64,000 nucleotides of DNA from Blastocatellia bacterium (GTDB taxonomy: Bacteria; Acidobacteriota; Blastocatellia; Pyrinomonadales; Pyrinomonadaceae), in contig JAEUQI010000002.1 of the NCBI GenBank assembly GCA_016789145.1, positions 19,143 through 83,142 on the forward strand, in the 5' to 3' direction. The notes under the pieces were generated by a model. The model made no database searches, was not told the origin of the DNA, and saw only the letters and a program-made list of their open reading frames with translations. The position numbers and the translations under genes are program-made. Shown in pieces: positions 15,962 through 24,254 of the stretch (the stretch's first letter is position 1; each line of letters starts with the position of its first letter).

Positions 15962-16429
15962 ATGGACACATTCGACTCAAAGATCCTCGATCTAATACAA
16001 CGCAACAATCGCATCTCGACCGAAAAGATCGCGGAAAAAGTTGGGCTCTCGCCTTCTGCAGTTCAGCGCCGTATCAGACAGATGCGAAAAGACGGTGTCA
16101 TCCACGCTGAGGTCGCAGTTGTCAAACCAGAGGCTGCGGGCCGAATGATATTGTCCATCGTTGGCGTGATCATTGACAATGAACGACCGCTCGCGAAAGC
16201 TCTCAAGGAATTCCGCGACCTAATGCTTGCATCGCCTGAAGTAATGCAGGTTTACGACGTGACTGGCGAGGCCGACTTTATTGTTATCGTCAGTGCCAAA
16301 GATATGACCGATTACGAAGAAATATCGCGAAGGCTGTTTATGGATAACCCAAACGTCCGTCGCTACAAATCAAGCCTCGTGATCCGCCGTATCAAATATG
16401 GAATGACGATCCCTATAGCGACTACCTAA
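15962..16429 (+). CDS. Lrp/AsnC family transcriptional regulator
   Basis: A 155-residue Lrp/AsnC regulator starting 'MDTFDSKILDLIQRNNRIST'. The winged helix is 'EKVGLSPSAVQRRIRQMRKD' and the effector domain carries 'VMQVYDVTGEADFIVIVSAK' and 'RRYKSSLVIRRIKYGMTIP'. The start at 15962 is chosen because this places the helix-turn-helix at the N-terminus as in the family. It is divergent from the serine hydrolase (start 15876), so it may control that gene. Its 3' end overlaps the convergent CHAT gene by four bases. Confidence 0.88.
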   Translation: MDTFDSKILDLIQRNNRISTEKIAEKVGLSPSAVQRRIRQMRKDGVIHAEVAVVKPEAAGRMILSIVGVIIDNERPLAKALKEFRDLMLASPEVMQVYDVTGEADFIVIVSAKDMTDYEEISRRLFMDNPNVRRYKSSLVIRRIKYGMTIPIATT

Positions 16430-18771
16430 CGCCAGTTACCGATCAGCGTCACTGCCGACCAGTAAAAAGGATGGCTGAAATCGGTTGAGCCGACCAAGCT
16501 AAGTTGGGCGTTTTTTAGTGCAGCGGATTTGGCTAGAGTCGAGTCGGCAGAACGTCGTTTGTAGAATTCGGTCATTAGCTGCAAAGTACTTTCGTCGTAA
16601 GCGTTCCAGAGCGTTGCAAGCACAGCCTTTCCGTTCTTAGCGACGACTGCCTCTGCCAAAGAATCGACTTCGATGCCGCTCGATGAGGTCGTCAATGCAG
16701 TGTTGCACGCTGATAGAGTCACGAGCTCGACATCTCGGAAATCGATCTCTGGCGACGTCGCTATATCTGCCAGCGACAATAGTTTCCCATTGCCCATTAG
16801 CAAATAGGATGTAGTCCAGCTCTTGCCCAAGCGAAAATGGCTGGCGAAATGTACGACGGTGAATCTCCGCGTTGAGAGCGAATCTGTCAGGTTCTGTCGT
16901 GTAAATTGATCGTCAAGAAATCGCCGTCCGGCAAGCAAGCCGGTATCGTTCGACATGGTTTCGTCTCGGACGATCGATAGCAGTTCTTGCCTAGCTCCCG
17001 GCAAGGCATCGAGCTTTGTTGTTACGCCGGGTTGATCGGGAAAAATTACGGTTTGCTCTGCCGAAGTTCCCATTCCGAGAACTTTCCATTGATTTGATGG
17101 TGACACTAATTGTTCACGAGTACGCGGCGTGATAGTCACGTTCTGAAACGTTTCAACGAGGTATTTCTTGCCGTCCGGCGAGAGTGCTGCCATAGGAATG
17201 TAGCGCAGATTCCCGTCTAGCGACCAAATTAACGTGTCGATCTTAGCTGCGGCAATTTCCTGCTCGATCGGCTTGAGAAGTATGTCGTAGAGCTGTTTAG
17301 CGAGCGGTCTCGGATCGATTCGTGGGTTCTGCAAAGCTTCGCGAAACGCATAGATCTTCTTGTTTAGCTCCAATGCTGAAATATCCGTTTTGCCATCGAT
17401 CTGAACGGTCGGGGTGGTCAGGATCACGCGATAGCGATTCTCGGTCACAACCGTGTATAGTGTCGCCGTCGCAGGCCCCCAATTTATAACGGCACGTTGC
17501 AGTTCGCGATTTGATCGGATCGCGAGTTGATTGTCACTTCCGATCTCGTTGGCGAGTTCTTTACGCAGGAACAGATCGAACGCTGCATTGATGTCGGCTA
17601 CCTGAGATGAGAGCTCCTTGTGCTTCTTATTATCCGCACCATCGAGAGTGATACCGGCTTTCTCTGATTTGGCTTTGGCGTCATTAAGCTTGCGATATTC
17701 TTCGCCGATCTCGGTCGCACGGCTCGCAAGAGCCAAATAGCGGTCGATCAGTTCGCGTTCTTTCGGCGTAAGGCGAACACGTTGTTTCAGGCGTTCGATC
17801 TCGGTCGCGTCGCGTTCGGTGAAATCGAAGAATTCTTCCTCCTTGAGCATCCGCAGCACATCGTCAGCCTCAGCAAATCTGCCAAGTCCGATCAGCAGAT
17901 CGGCCAGTGTTCGGTATTTGTCTGCAAGAAGATTTTGAAAAACGCGCGGGTCGTATGGCTTTTCACTTTGGAGCTCGCGCCGAATTTGTTGGTACTGATT
18001 TATGGCACGCTTTCCGTAGAACGCCGCGACCTTAGCGTCTTTCACGCTCCACGCATCCATCAGCGAAATATCAGCAGCTATCTCTAGGCTACGTACGCCG
18101 TTTCGCTGCCATATCTTCAGGACATCGCGATAAAAGCTGACCGGCTCAGGCTTACGATCGGAACCGGCAAACCGTGGATCGTCCTGCACCGACTCGCGTT
18201 CGGGTTCGATGTAGACTACGAACGGCTGGTTGAAATAGCGGACACTCACACGTTCGCTAAGCCGCGAAAATCTAGGGTCGAGCCTGTTCCCATCGAGATC
18301 ATATCCCTTCTGAGGTCTTTCGATCTCCAATCGGTCATAACTGAACATCAGTCGGCGAGTTACCAAATGGTCATACAAAAAGCCCAATCTGGAAAGGGCG
18401 GATTCGCCAGGCTTAGGCTCAGACCTCAAAACACTAAATGCGCGTTCGTAGGAGATAGCCGCTTCTGAAACCTTGCCTTCCAAAGCAGAAGCGGCACCGA
18501 TGCCAAGACGAGCGGCCGCAGAATTCGCTCGATCGCCGATCTCATGGAACAATCGTTCTGAAACTTCAAATCGTTCCGTAGCAAGTTTAATGGAACCAGG
18601 TTTAGGCTGACGAAGAAGATGCCGTCCGAGATCGAAAGCTGCGGCCGCGTCTCGACGTTTCACGAATTCCGGCGGCAGTGGCCGCGGTGTCGGTGTTTGC
18701 GCGTATATGCTCGCCGAAACGAATATCAGCGAGACAAATGCAGACACAAAAATGGCGGCGAATCGGTTCAT
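16426..18771 (-). CDS. secreted TPR-CHAT protein (caspase-like protease fold)
   Basis: A 781-residue protein with an N-terminal signal peptide ('FAAIFVSAFVSLIFVSASIY', cleavage near 'YAQ'). The first half is helical with TPR-like repeats ('AAARLGIGAASALEGKVSEA', 'YRTLADLLIGLGRFAEADDV') and a charged linker. The C-terminal third is a CHAT domain: catalytic His in 'FTVVHFASHFRLG' near residue 640 and Cys in 'ELVTLSACNTALT' near residue 690, then 'KAVLATLWNAYDESTLQLM' and 'HPFYWSAVTLIGNW'. CHAT proteins are clan CD proteases. A signal peptide implies action in the periplasm or outside. It stands alone between an Lrp gene and a cupin gene. Confidence 0.85.
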   Translation of the reverse strand: MNRFAAIFVSAFVSLIFVSASIYAQTPTPRPLPPEFVKRRDAAAAFDLGRHLLRQPKPGSIKLATERFEVSERLFHEIGDRANSAAARLGIGAASALEGKVSEAAISYERAFSVLRSEPKPGESALSRLGFLYDHLVTRRLMFSYDRLEIERPQKGYDLDGNRLDPRFSRLSERVSVRYFNQPFVVYIEPERESVQDDPRFAGSDRKPEPVSFYRDVLKIWQRNGVRSLEIAADISLMDAWSVKDAKVAAFYGKRAINQYQQIRRELQSEKPYDPRVFQNLLADKYRTLADLLIGLGRFAEADDVLRMLKEEEFFDFTERDATEIERLKQRVRLTPKERELIDRYLALASRATEIGEEYRKLNDAKAKSEKAGITLDGADNKKHKELSSQVADINAAFDLFLRKELANEIGSDNQLAIRSNRELQRAVINWGPATATLYTVVTENRYRVILTTPTVQIDGKTDISALELNKKIYAFREALQNPRIDPRPLAKQLYDILLKPIEQEIAAAKIDTLIWSLDGNLRYIPMAALSPDGKKYLVETFQNVTITPRTREQLVSPSNQWKVLGMGTSAEQTVIFPDQPGVTTKLDALPGARQELLSIVRDETMSNDTGLLAGRRFLDDQFTRQNLTDSLSTRRFTVVHFASHFRLGKSWTTSYLLMGNGKLLSLADIATSPEIDFRDVELVTLSACNTALTTSSSGIEVDSLAEAVVAKNGKAVLATLWNAYDESTLQLMTEFYKRRSADSTLAKSAALKNAQLSLVGSTDFSHPFYWSAVTLIGNWR

Positions 18772-18827
18772 CACATCGCGTTACGATATTAGAACGAATT
18801 GCCGCCACAGAAAATGCACAGTTGCCG

Positions 18828-19244
18828 TTACTTTTTCTTTTTCGGCTTTTCGGTCGTTTTGCCGTCAAATTCCTCGTCGTTCGCCTCTGCTTCTTCCTTG
18901 GTTTTGCGAACGATCTGGTCTTTGTGATGCGACGGACCGTAGATGGTGTAAAGCTTGAGGTCTTCGGTCGCCGAAACGTTGATCACGTTGTGCTTAGCAC
19001 CTGCGGGAACGATCACCGCGTCGCCATCTTTGACGTTATAGGTCGTCTTGTCGATGATCACACGCCCCTTGCCGCCCTCAAATCGAAGAAACTGATCGTT
19101 CTCCCAATGCGTCTCAAGCCCGATCTCTTCCTTCGGTTTCAAGCTCATCAGCACAAGCTGCAGATGCTGACCTGAATAGATAACCTTGCGAAAATTCTTA
19201 TTTTTGAGAGTGTCTTTCTCAATGTTTGATTTATAACCTTTCAT
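18828..19244 (-). CDS. cupin domain protein
   Basis: A 138-residue single-cupin protein. Motif 1 is 'IGLETHWENDQFLRFEGGKG' (one His, Glu/Asp set degenerate) and motif 2 is 'VIVPAGAKHNVINVS'. The opening 'YSGQHLQLVLMSLKPKEEIG' is typical of small stress- or sugar-related cupins that keep a metal site. The C-terminal 25 residues are strongly lysine- and glutamate-rich. Function unknown; alternative is a phosphomannose-isomerase-like cupin. Confidence 0.85.
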   Translation of the reverse strand: MKGYKSNIEKDTLKNKNFRKVIYSGQHLQLVLMSLKPKEEIGLETHWENDQFLRFEGGKGRVIIDKTTYNVKDGDAVIVPAGAKHNVINVSATEDLKLYTIYGPSHHKDQIVRKTKEEAEANDEEFDGKTTEKPKKKK

Positions 19245-19267
19245 AGACTTGAGTATACACTTTTATA

Positions 19268-20053
19268 TCAGTCTCCGCCGCCGCCGCACCCGCTGGAGCA
19301 TCCTGACGAACAGCCACTGCCTCCGCCATCGCCCCCGTCGCTGCCGTCGGAGTTATCGTGACTTCCGCCGCCACCACAACCTGCAGAGCCGCAACACGAA
19401 CCTCCGTAACCGGTCGAGTTCCGATTTTGTCTCCAGATAAGGTAGATAACTACCCCGAGTACCAGCAGAATGATCAATATCAAGAGACCGGAACTCGCAC
19501 TGGCACTACATCCGAATAAGAGGCTGGCAAGGATCAGGGCAAGAAGCGAAGCACGGTTTTTCCTTCGGCCAGAACTAAAAGCAGGCTTTGAAAATGTCCA
19601 AAACCCGCCCTTCTCAATCTCGTTCGTTTCGGGTCCCGCGTCCCTCGAGGGCCAGATGTCATCAGGAGCTGGTGATGAAAAATATGACTCGTAAAGCTGA
19701 AGCGTTCGTAAATAGAGAACCTTGAATTTCTTGTCTTCTGCTGCACCGCCTTCGGTCGGGTCATGGTGCAAGCTCCGACCGAGGGTATTTCCGCAAAGGT
19801 CGGTCCAGTACGATCGGGTGTAGGTCAAATGCAGATGCCAAGCCTGATCGACCAAGGGCGATGGGCTAACCGGTTCCCGCGAAACGCAACACAGGAAGAG
19901 GAATTTCCTGTATTCGTCGATGATCTCGTTAGCAAAATTCTCGGAAATGCGATTTTCTCTCGCGAGCCTTTTCGCAAATGTCAGCTGAACGTCCGGTTTA
20001 TCAAACTGAAAGGCTTTGATCCTATTCCAGAGTTCTAATTCGCTATTCGTCAT
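19268..20053 (-). CDS. glycine-rich-domain (GRDP-like) membrane protein
   Basis: A 261-residue protein. The N-terminal 120 residues resemble the GRDP/DUF1399-type domain: 'FLFLCCVSREPVSPSPLVDQ' followed by 'AWHLHLTYTRSYW', with conserved Trp and His residues. A basic linker ('SSGRRKNRAS') precedes one or two membrane segments at about 168-205. The last 50 residues are almost only Gly, Ser, Cys and Asp, with repeated Ser-Gly-Cys units, ending in GCGGGGD. The Cys-rich tail could bind metal or form disulfides on the far side of the membrane; this is inference. Confidence 0.7.
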   Translation of the reverse strand: MTNSELELWNRIKAFQFDKPDVQLTFAKRLARENRISENFANEIIDEYRKFLFLCCVSREPVSPSPLVDQAWHLHLTYTRSYWTDLCGNTLGRSLHHDPTEGGAAEDKKFKVLYLRTLQLYESYFSSPAPDDIWPSRDAGPETNEIEKGGFWTFSKPAFSSGRRKNRASLLALILASLLFGCSASASSGLLILIILLVLGVVIYLIWRQNRNSTGYGGSCCGSAGCGGGGSHDNSDGSDGGDGGGSGCSSGCSSGCGGGGD

Positions 20054-20095
20054 ATTGAATTGAGTACCTTGTTTCGAGAAATACGCCTTTTAGGT

Positions 20096-21625
20096 TCAAT
20101 CCGTTCCGTTCTTTTGATCAGACGCCGTATTCCAGACTATCTGGCTGCGCAGGCGAAGACAGGTTTTTTCAAGGCCAATGACCTCAAAAACCGATAGCAT
20201 CGATGGTCCGACGGCGACGCCGGTTAGCAATGTACGGGAGCCGTTCATAATGACGCCGAGTTTGGTGCCTTTTTCTTCGGTGAATGCTTTGACGACGGTT
20301 TCGATGTTTTCTTCGGTGTATGGCAGCGTTTCGAATTCAGTTTCGAAACGGTCCGCAAGCTCCGGCAGCCATGTTTTGAGATCAGGAAACTTATTCAGAT
20401 TCTTCTCGATCGCGGCAGGGTCGAAATCGAAATCTTCGCTGAAATATGCACGGCCTTGGTTCGAGAAATCTTTGAGCGTAAAGAATCTTGCACGGATGAC
20501 GTCGATCGTGCGTTCAAACCAAGCTCTATCGTCGTCCTCGTATTCGTCACGCCAGAGTTTTGCCGATTTTAGCTCAGGTTTTACGTGCTCGATCAGCTTG
20601 TCGAGAGGCATTGTTCGGATGTATTCGGCGTTCATCCATTGGGCTTTGTCGTCGGTCCATTTTCGCGGATCGTCAGGACTGAAATTGAAGACGGCGTTCG
20701 AACGATGAATGCCTTCGAGCGAGAATTTTGCGACGAGTTCGTCGAGAGAGTAGATCTCTTGCTCTTCGCCCGCCGACCAGCCCAATAGGGCGAGAAAGTT
20801 TCGAAAAGCTTCTGCCAAAAAGCCAGCATCGCGATACGTTGTCATCGAAACGACCTCGCCATGTTTGCGTTTCGACAGCTTGCCTTTGCTCGGCGCCATG
20901 ATGAGCGGCAGATGTGCAAAAGTCGGCGGCGCTACTCCGAGAGCTTCGTAGATCAGGATCTGTTTGTGCGTGTTCGTCAGATGATCTTGGCCGCGAATCA
21001 CGTGCGTGATCGCCATCTCGATGTCGTCGCAGACGACCGCGAGATTGTACAGCGGATGACCGTCGCTACGAAGTAAGACGAGGTCTTCGGTCTCCGCATA
21101 TTCGCGTTCTTGTAGACCATAAACTTGATCTTCGAAGGATGTCTTGCCCTCAACCGGAACTTTCAATCGTATGGCAAACGGCTCACCTGCAGCCGCTCGT
21201 GCTTCCGATTCTTCCGCTGACAATTCGCGAAACGGATTGTCCCGCATATTCTTCTCGCCTTGATTTGCTCGAGCACGTTCCTTGATCGCGTCTTTGACGT
21301 TAGCGTCGGTCGGTTCGGTCTTCGGAGTAAAATCGCGATAGGCTTTCCCTTCGGCGAGCAGCTTTTTAGCAGTTTCGCGGTGCTTGTCAGCGTTGTTCGA
21401 TTGGAAAACGATCTCTTCGTCGGGTGCGAAGCCGAGCCATTCGAGCCCTTGCAGGATCGACTGTGTCGATTCTTCGGTCGAACGAGCAAGGTCCGTGTCT
21501 TCGATACGAAGCAAGAACTTGCCGCCTGTATTCCGAGCATACAAATAGTTGAACAGCGCGGTGCGTGCCGAGCCGATGTGCAAATAACCTGTGGGCGAAG
21601 GTGCAAAACGAACGCGAGTAGTCAT
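20096..21625 (-). CDS. gltX: glutamyl-tRNA synthetase
   Basis: A 509-residue class I aminoacyl-tRNA synthetase that charges tRNA-Glu. The HIGH box is 'FAPSPTGYLHIGSARTALF' and the KMSKS box is 'KGKLSKRKHGE'. 'LLRIEDTDLARS' and 'DDIEMAITHVIRGQDHLTNT' confirm the GluRS/GlnRS branch, and the C-terminal domain is of bacterial type. The first in-frame ATG at 21625 gives the expected 'MTTRVRFAPSPTGYLHIG' start. Length is normal. Confidence 0.97.
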   Translation of the reverse strand: MTTRVRFAPSPTGYLHIGSARTALFNYLYARNTGGKFLLRIEDTDLARSTEESTQSILQGLEWLGFAPDEEIVFQSNNADKHRETAKKLLAEGKAYRDFTPKTEPTDANVKDAIKERARANQGEKNMRDNPFRELSAEESEARAAAGEPFAIRLKVPVEGKTSFEDQVYGLQEREYAETEDLVLLRSDGHPLYNLAVVCDDIEMAITHVIRGQDHLTNTHKQILIYEALGVAPPTFAHLPLIMAPSKGKLSKRKHGEVVSMTTYRDAGFLAEAFRNFLALLGWSAGEEQEIYSLDELVAKFSLEGIHRSNAVFNFSPDDPRKWTDDKAQWMNAEYIRTMPLDKLIEHVKPELKSAKLWRDEYEDDDRAWFERTIDVIRARFFTLKDFSNQGRAYFSEDFDFDPAAIEKNLNKFPDLKTWLPELADRFETEFETLPYTEENIETVVKAFTEEKGTKLGVIMNGSRTLLTGVAVGPSMLSVFEVIGLEKTCLRLRSQIVWNTASDQKNGTD

Positions 21626-21662
21626 AACGGAATAGTTTGCCCGACTGCCGCCGTTAGTGCAA

Positions 21663-22280
21663 TCACGTCGTCTTGGCGAGCGACGAATTCAGAACTTTCA
21701 ACTCCCGCGACAGCTCGTCGATCTTTCGCAGAACGTCGTGTTTGAATTTGTCATCACGAATGTCGTCTTTGCCCTCAACGAGAAAGCTACCGTTCGGATT
21801 CAGTACGAGTTTCTTGATGTCTTTGGCGTCCTCCAGACCATTTTCGTGGGCGACAATATCTAGGTCATTTTCAGTCATAAGTTCGTGCTTCAACAGCGAA
21901 TGATCGATCTTTCCATCGTCAATGAGTGTTATTGGTTTGCCCTCAGTAACGACTTCGACTTTCGGCCAACGGAATTTCACATAAGCAACCGCATAGTTGA
22001 TCGCGAGCAGTGCACAGGCTCCGACGATGCCGCCGATAAGGGAAGTGTCGTTACCAATTATCGCGTTCTGAACAGTGTTCGATAGCGACAGAATTACGAC
22101 TAAATCGAGCGGATTTAGCTGCGCCAACTCGCGTTTGCCGACCAGACGCAGCAGCACTACCAACGATATGTAAATGATCATCGGCCGAACGATCTTCTCC
22201 AACCAAGAAACGCCCTCGCCGAGCGTGAACATATTCGTCCATGAGTTAGGATCAGCAAACGATAGCAGTTCGATAAACAT
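21663..22280 (-). CDS. DUF421/YetF family membrane protein
   Basis: A 205-residue protein with three N-terminal membrane segments ('IIYISLVVLLRLVG', 'LDLVVILSLSNTVQNAII', 'IVGACALLAINYAVAYV') and a cytoplasmic DUF421 domain ('VVTEGKPITLIDDGKIDHSL', 'LLKHELMTENDL'). The signature 'GKRELAQLNPLDLVVILSLS' is diagnostic. The C-terminal 40 residues form a charged helix. YetF-type proteins help spore or membrane maturation in Bacillus; role here unknown. Element B lies about 250 bases upstream and points towards it. Confidence 0.88.
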   Translation of the reverse strand: MFIELLSFADPNSWTNMFTLGEGVSWLEKIVRPMIIYISLVVLLRLVGKRELAQLNPLDLVVILSLSNTVQNAIIGNDTSLIGGIVGACALLAINYAVAYVKFRWPKVEVVTEGKPITLIDDGKIDHSLLKHELMTENDLDIVAHENGLEDAKDIKKLVLNPNGSFLVEGKDDIRDDKFKHDVLRKIDELSRELKVLNSSLAKTT

Positions 22281-22533
22281 ATTTGGAAACCTCGATAGTA
22301 CGAGTTTAGTGTTCCAAGACTCAAAATAGTAGAGAACAACTAAAATGTTGTCTCTGATTACCTTCTGCTAGCCGCACGTTACCAGAAATGGTCGCAAACT
22401 TTCCGAAAATCATCCGGAACGTTCTGGCCGTGTCCGACGGCTGTCCGGACGTGTTACCGGACATGCAAGTTACTGTGTAATTGGGGTTTAGCGGATTCGG
22501 TTGCTTCTGAAACGGCATTTTTACGAGAAAAAA

Positions 22534-22727
22534 TGTTCCAGAGGCGTTCCACGACTCTGTGGAACGCTTAAGCTATAGTCTCCATTGCACTTACAGCGAT
22601 AAGGTCGCCAAATTTTGGCCTTTTTAAAAATATAATTCCGGTCGAGAAATTATCAATTATCAAATACCCAAATGTGACAGTGTGTCACATTTATTAACTA
22701 GTGTATCATAGATAAGACTCGACACAA
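22534..22727 (-). repeat. dispersed intergenic element, copy B
   Basis: Related to copies A and C, on the minus strand. In order from 22727 downward: promoter TTGTGT (22722-22727), 16-bp spacer, extended -10 TACACT (22700-22705, preceded by TGA); a palindrome AAATGTGACA-N3-TGTCACATTT (22670-22692) that replaces the TGTAAGA repeat of A and C; TTTTTAAAAAG (around 22620-22630); GTAAGTGCAAT (22584-22594); TTAAGC and a perfect hairpin GCGTTCCAC-N6-GTGGAACGC (22544-22567); and TGGAACA (22534-22540). The downstream gene on the same strand is the DUF421 protein. Confidence 0.75.
22670..22692. promoter_or_regulatory. perfect 10-3-10 palindrome, likely operator
   Basis: AAATGTGACA, GTG, TGTCACATTT. 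It sits eight bases downstream of the -10 box of the element B promoter, covering the expected transcript start region, which is where a repressor would bind. The half-site TGTGACA also fits a TGTNA-N7-TNACA spacing, but no matching regulator is encoded nearby. Confidence 0.55.
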
Positions 22728-22748
22728 GAAATAAGTTTAGCCTTACAT

Positions 22749-22788
22749 AAAAAAGCCATCCGAAATGCGTTTACGGACGGCCTTTTTT
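22749..22788 (-). terminator. bidirectional intrinsic terminator
   Basis: AAAAAAGCC-A-TCCG pairs with CGGA-C-GGC followed by TTTTTT, giving U-tracts in both directions. It lies 17 bases beyond the end of the gene at 22805-23212 and also upstream of the element B promoter. Confidence 0.75.
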
Positions 22789-22804
22789 GCTGTTCATAGC
22801 CACA

Positions 22805-23212
22805 CTATTCTTTGCCGCTAAGCTTGTAGCCGAGAAAGGCCATCGGAATGTAGGCGAGAAGCAGATCGACAATTATGAACCAAATAGGAATAGGAACCAT
22901 AAAGCATACGGCGATGCCGCCTGCTAAAAAGAGTACGCCAATGATCACGGCGATAACGAGTCTGTGACTGGCCGCGATAAACATCGAGACGAGCGAGCCT
23001 ACGAACGTTCCGAGAGCATGAGCAAAGAAAGGGGCGATGAAGTTGATAGGCTGAAGCAAATGGGCGGTTTTTACAAAACCTTCAGTAGTCGATCCGTCAT
23101 AACCAGCGGGCGTTGGAATGATGCTTGGACCGATGGCAATTATTGCTCCATTGATGAGACTGCCGATAAGCGTACCCAAGATCACGGCCAGAATGTTTCT
23201 AACTATATTCAT
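22805..23212 (-). CDS. four-helix membrane protein, unknown function
   Basis: A 135-residue protein of four hydrophobic segments: 'ILAVILGTLIGSLINGAIIA', 'INFIAPFFAHALGTFVGSLV', 'LVIAVIIGVLFLAGGIAVCF' and 'IWFIIVDLLLAYIPMAFLGY'. The second contains a His and small-residue packing. It is the last gene of the four-gene minus-strand operon and overlaps the previous gene by four bases. I recognise the general type but no function. Confidence 0.75.
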   Translation of the reverse strand: MNIVRNILAVILGTLIGSLINGAIIAIGPSIIPTPAGYDGSTTEGFVKTAHLLQPINFIAPFFAHALGTFVGSLVSMFIAASHRLVIAVIIGVLFLAGGIAVCFMVPIPIWFIIVDLLLAYIPMAFLGYKLSGKE

Positions 23213-23616
23213 TTCAATTCTCCTTTTGTCTTAGCTCCAAAATAGATCGCGGCGAGTTTCGTTGCGAACGACACCACGATGTGCGGTAAGAAATTCAAAA
23301 CTTGCCCCATTGCCGTCACGATCGCGACATCAACGGCGAGATATATGCACCAAGCGGCGATACCGATCTTTAGAGCACGCGAACCAAGATGCCGACGCAG
23401 AATGAGACCAGCGATGTACATTATCGGAATGCCGGCAACGATGCTTGCATATGGGCCGAATCGGCTTGCCGCGTCTTGGTAAAACTGTTCCTCGTGGCCT
23501 GGGTTTATCACGTGGCCATATAGCACCATGAACAAGAAGAACGCGAATACATTGCATATGCCGACAATAATTGCCGTCGGCAAGGCAAGCCACAGCCTTG
23601 ACCTTTCCTTATTCAT
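23209..23616 (-). CDS. membrane protein, unknown function
   Basis: A 135-residue protein with three or four membrane segments ('AIIVGICNVFAFFLFMVLYG', 'YASIVAGIPIMYIAGLILR', 'KIGIAAWCIYLAVDVAIVTA'). It starts by overlapping the DUF4199 gene by four bases and ends by overlapping the next gene by four bases, so the trio is translationally coupled. The basic 'LRRHLGSRALK' loop should face the cytoplasm. Function unknown. Confidence 0.75.
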   Translation of the reverse strand: MNKERSRLWLALPTAIIVGICNVFAFFLFMVLYGHVINPGHEEQFYQDAASRFGPYASIVAGIPIMYIAGLILRRHLGSRALKIGIAAWCIYLAVDVAIVTAMGQVLNFLPHIVVSFATKLAAIYFGAKTKGELK

Positions 23617-24152
23617 TCCGTCGCCTCCATTGGCAAGAGTTCTCGCTTTCGCAGCAGCAATGCGCTGATGAGCGTAACAATAATACCGACCGGCAGTATC
23701 TCGATGATCGAGAACGCAAATCTGATCGGCAGTTTCTTATACATTTCGGCAAACTGTTCGCCTTCGACCCGAGCAGTTTCTATCTCCGCTGCTGGAGCTC
23801 CCTCGGTTTTCATCTTGTCGAGATTGTATTCGGTATATTTCGCGATGAATTCGTCGCCGATCTGTGGATAATACAATTCCCAGCTAACTGCGTAGCATAA
23901 TGCCGAGATCATCGTTATAAGCATTCCTACCTGTAGGCCTTTCAGAAATGAGATCTTCCCGCCGTGGTTGTCGCGGTATGACTTGATGCCGAAAAACACC
24001 AAGGAAAGAGCGATGATCATCGTCGCGTAGCCGACGAACATTCCGTTGTCGAAATTGAGTGCTCCGCTGTTGACTGCTGCCATCAGCAGCCACATAAGGA
24101 AACCTGAGATGAGGCCTGAAATGAGACCAAACACGATAACGACCTTTTTCAT
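23613..24152 (-). CDS. DUF4199 family membrane protein
   Basis: A 179-residue protein with the DUF4199 outline: four membrane segments ('VVIVFGLISGLISGFLMWLL', 'YATMIIALSLVFFGIKSYRD', 'KGLQVGMLITMISALCYAVS', 'FAFSIIEILPVGIIVTLISA') and the conserved 'GIKSYRDNHGGKISFLKGLQ' between helices two and three. I take the ATG at 24152, which has a good ribosome-binding site (GGAGAAA) six bases upstream; a longer frame lacks one. It follows a membrane-tethered LuxR gene, a pairing seen with this family. Confidence 0.85.
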   Translation of the reverse strand: MKKVVIVFGLISGLISGFLMWLLMAAVNSGALNFDNGMFVGYATMIIALSLVFFGIKSYRDNHGGKISFLKGLQVGMLITMISALCYAVSWELYYPQIGDEFIAKYTEYNLDKMKTEGAPAAEIETARVEGEQFAEMYKKLPIRFAFSIIEILPVGIIVTLISALLLRKRELLPMEATE

Positions 24153-24254
24153 AATTTTCTCCTGCAAGCACGACGAATATACGCATTTTGCGAGAATGCG
24201 CACATCAGCCAAAAGTATGAATTTCGGCAATTTACAGCTTTTCCGTCGAAAGTA

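Larger units (their letters stand above)
22281..22804. other. gene-free stretch holding element B and a terminator
   Basis: No protein-coding gene can be supported. 22281-22533 contains a cluster of CCGGAC/GTCCGG-type half palindromes (22411-22460). 22534-22727 is repeat element B, and 22749-22788 is a bidirectional terminator that closes the membrane-protein operon on the minus strand. Confidence 0.6.

Noticed and set aside
22321..22518. 65-codon minus-strand frame in the gap before the DUF421 gene
   Set aside because: No recognisable domain; composed of GTCCGG repeats; lacks a good ribosome site. Kept as a low possibility only.
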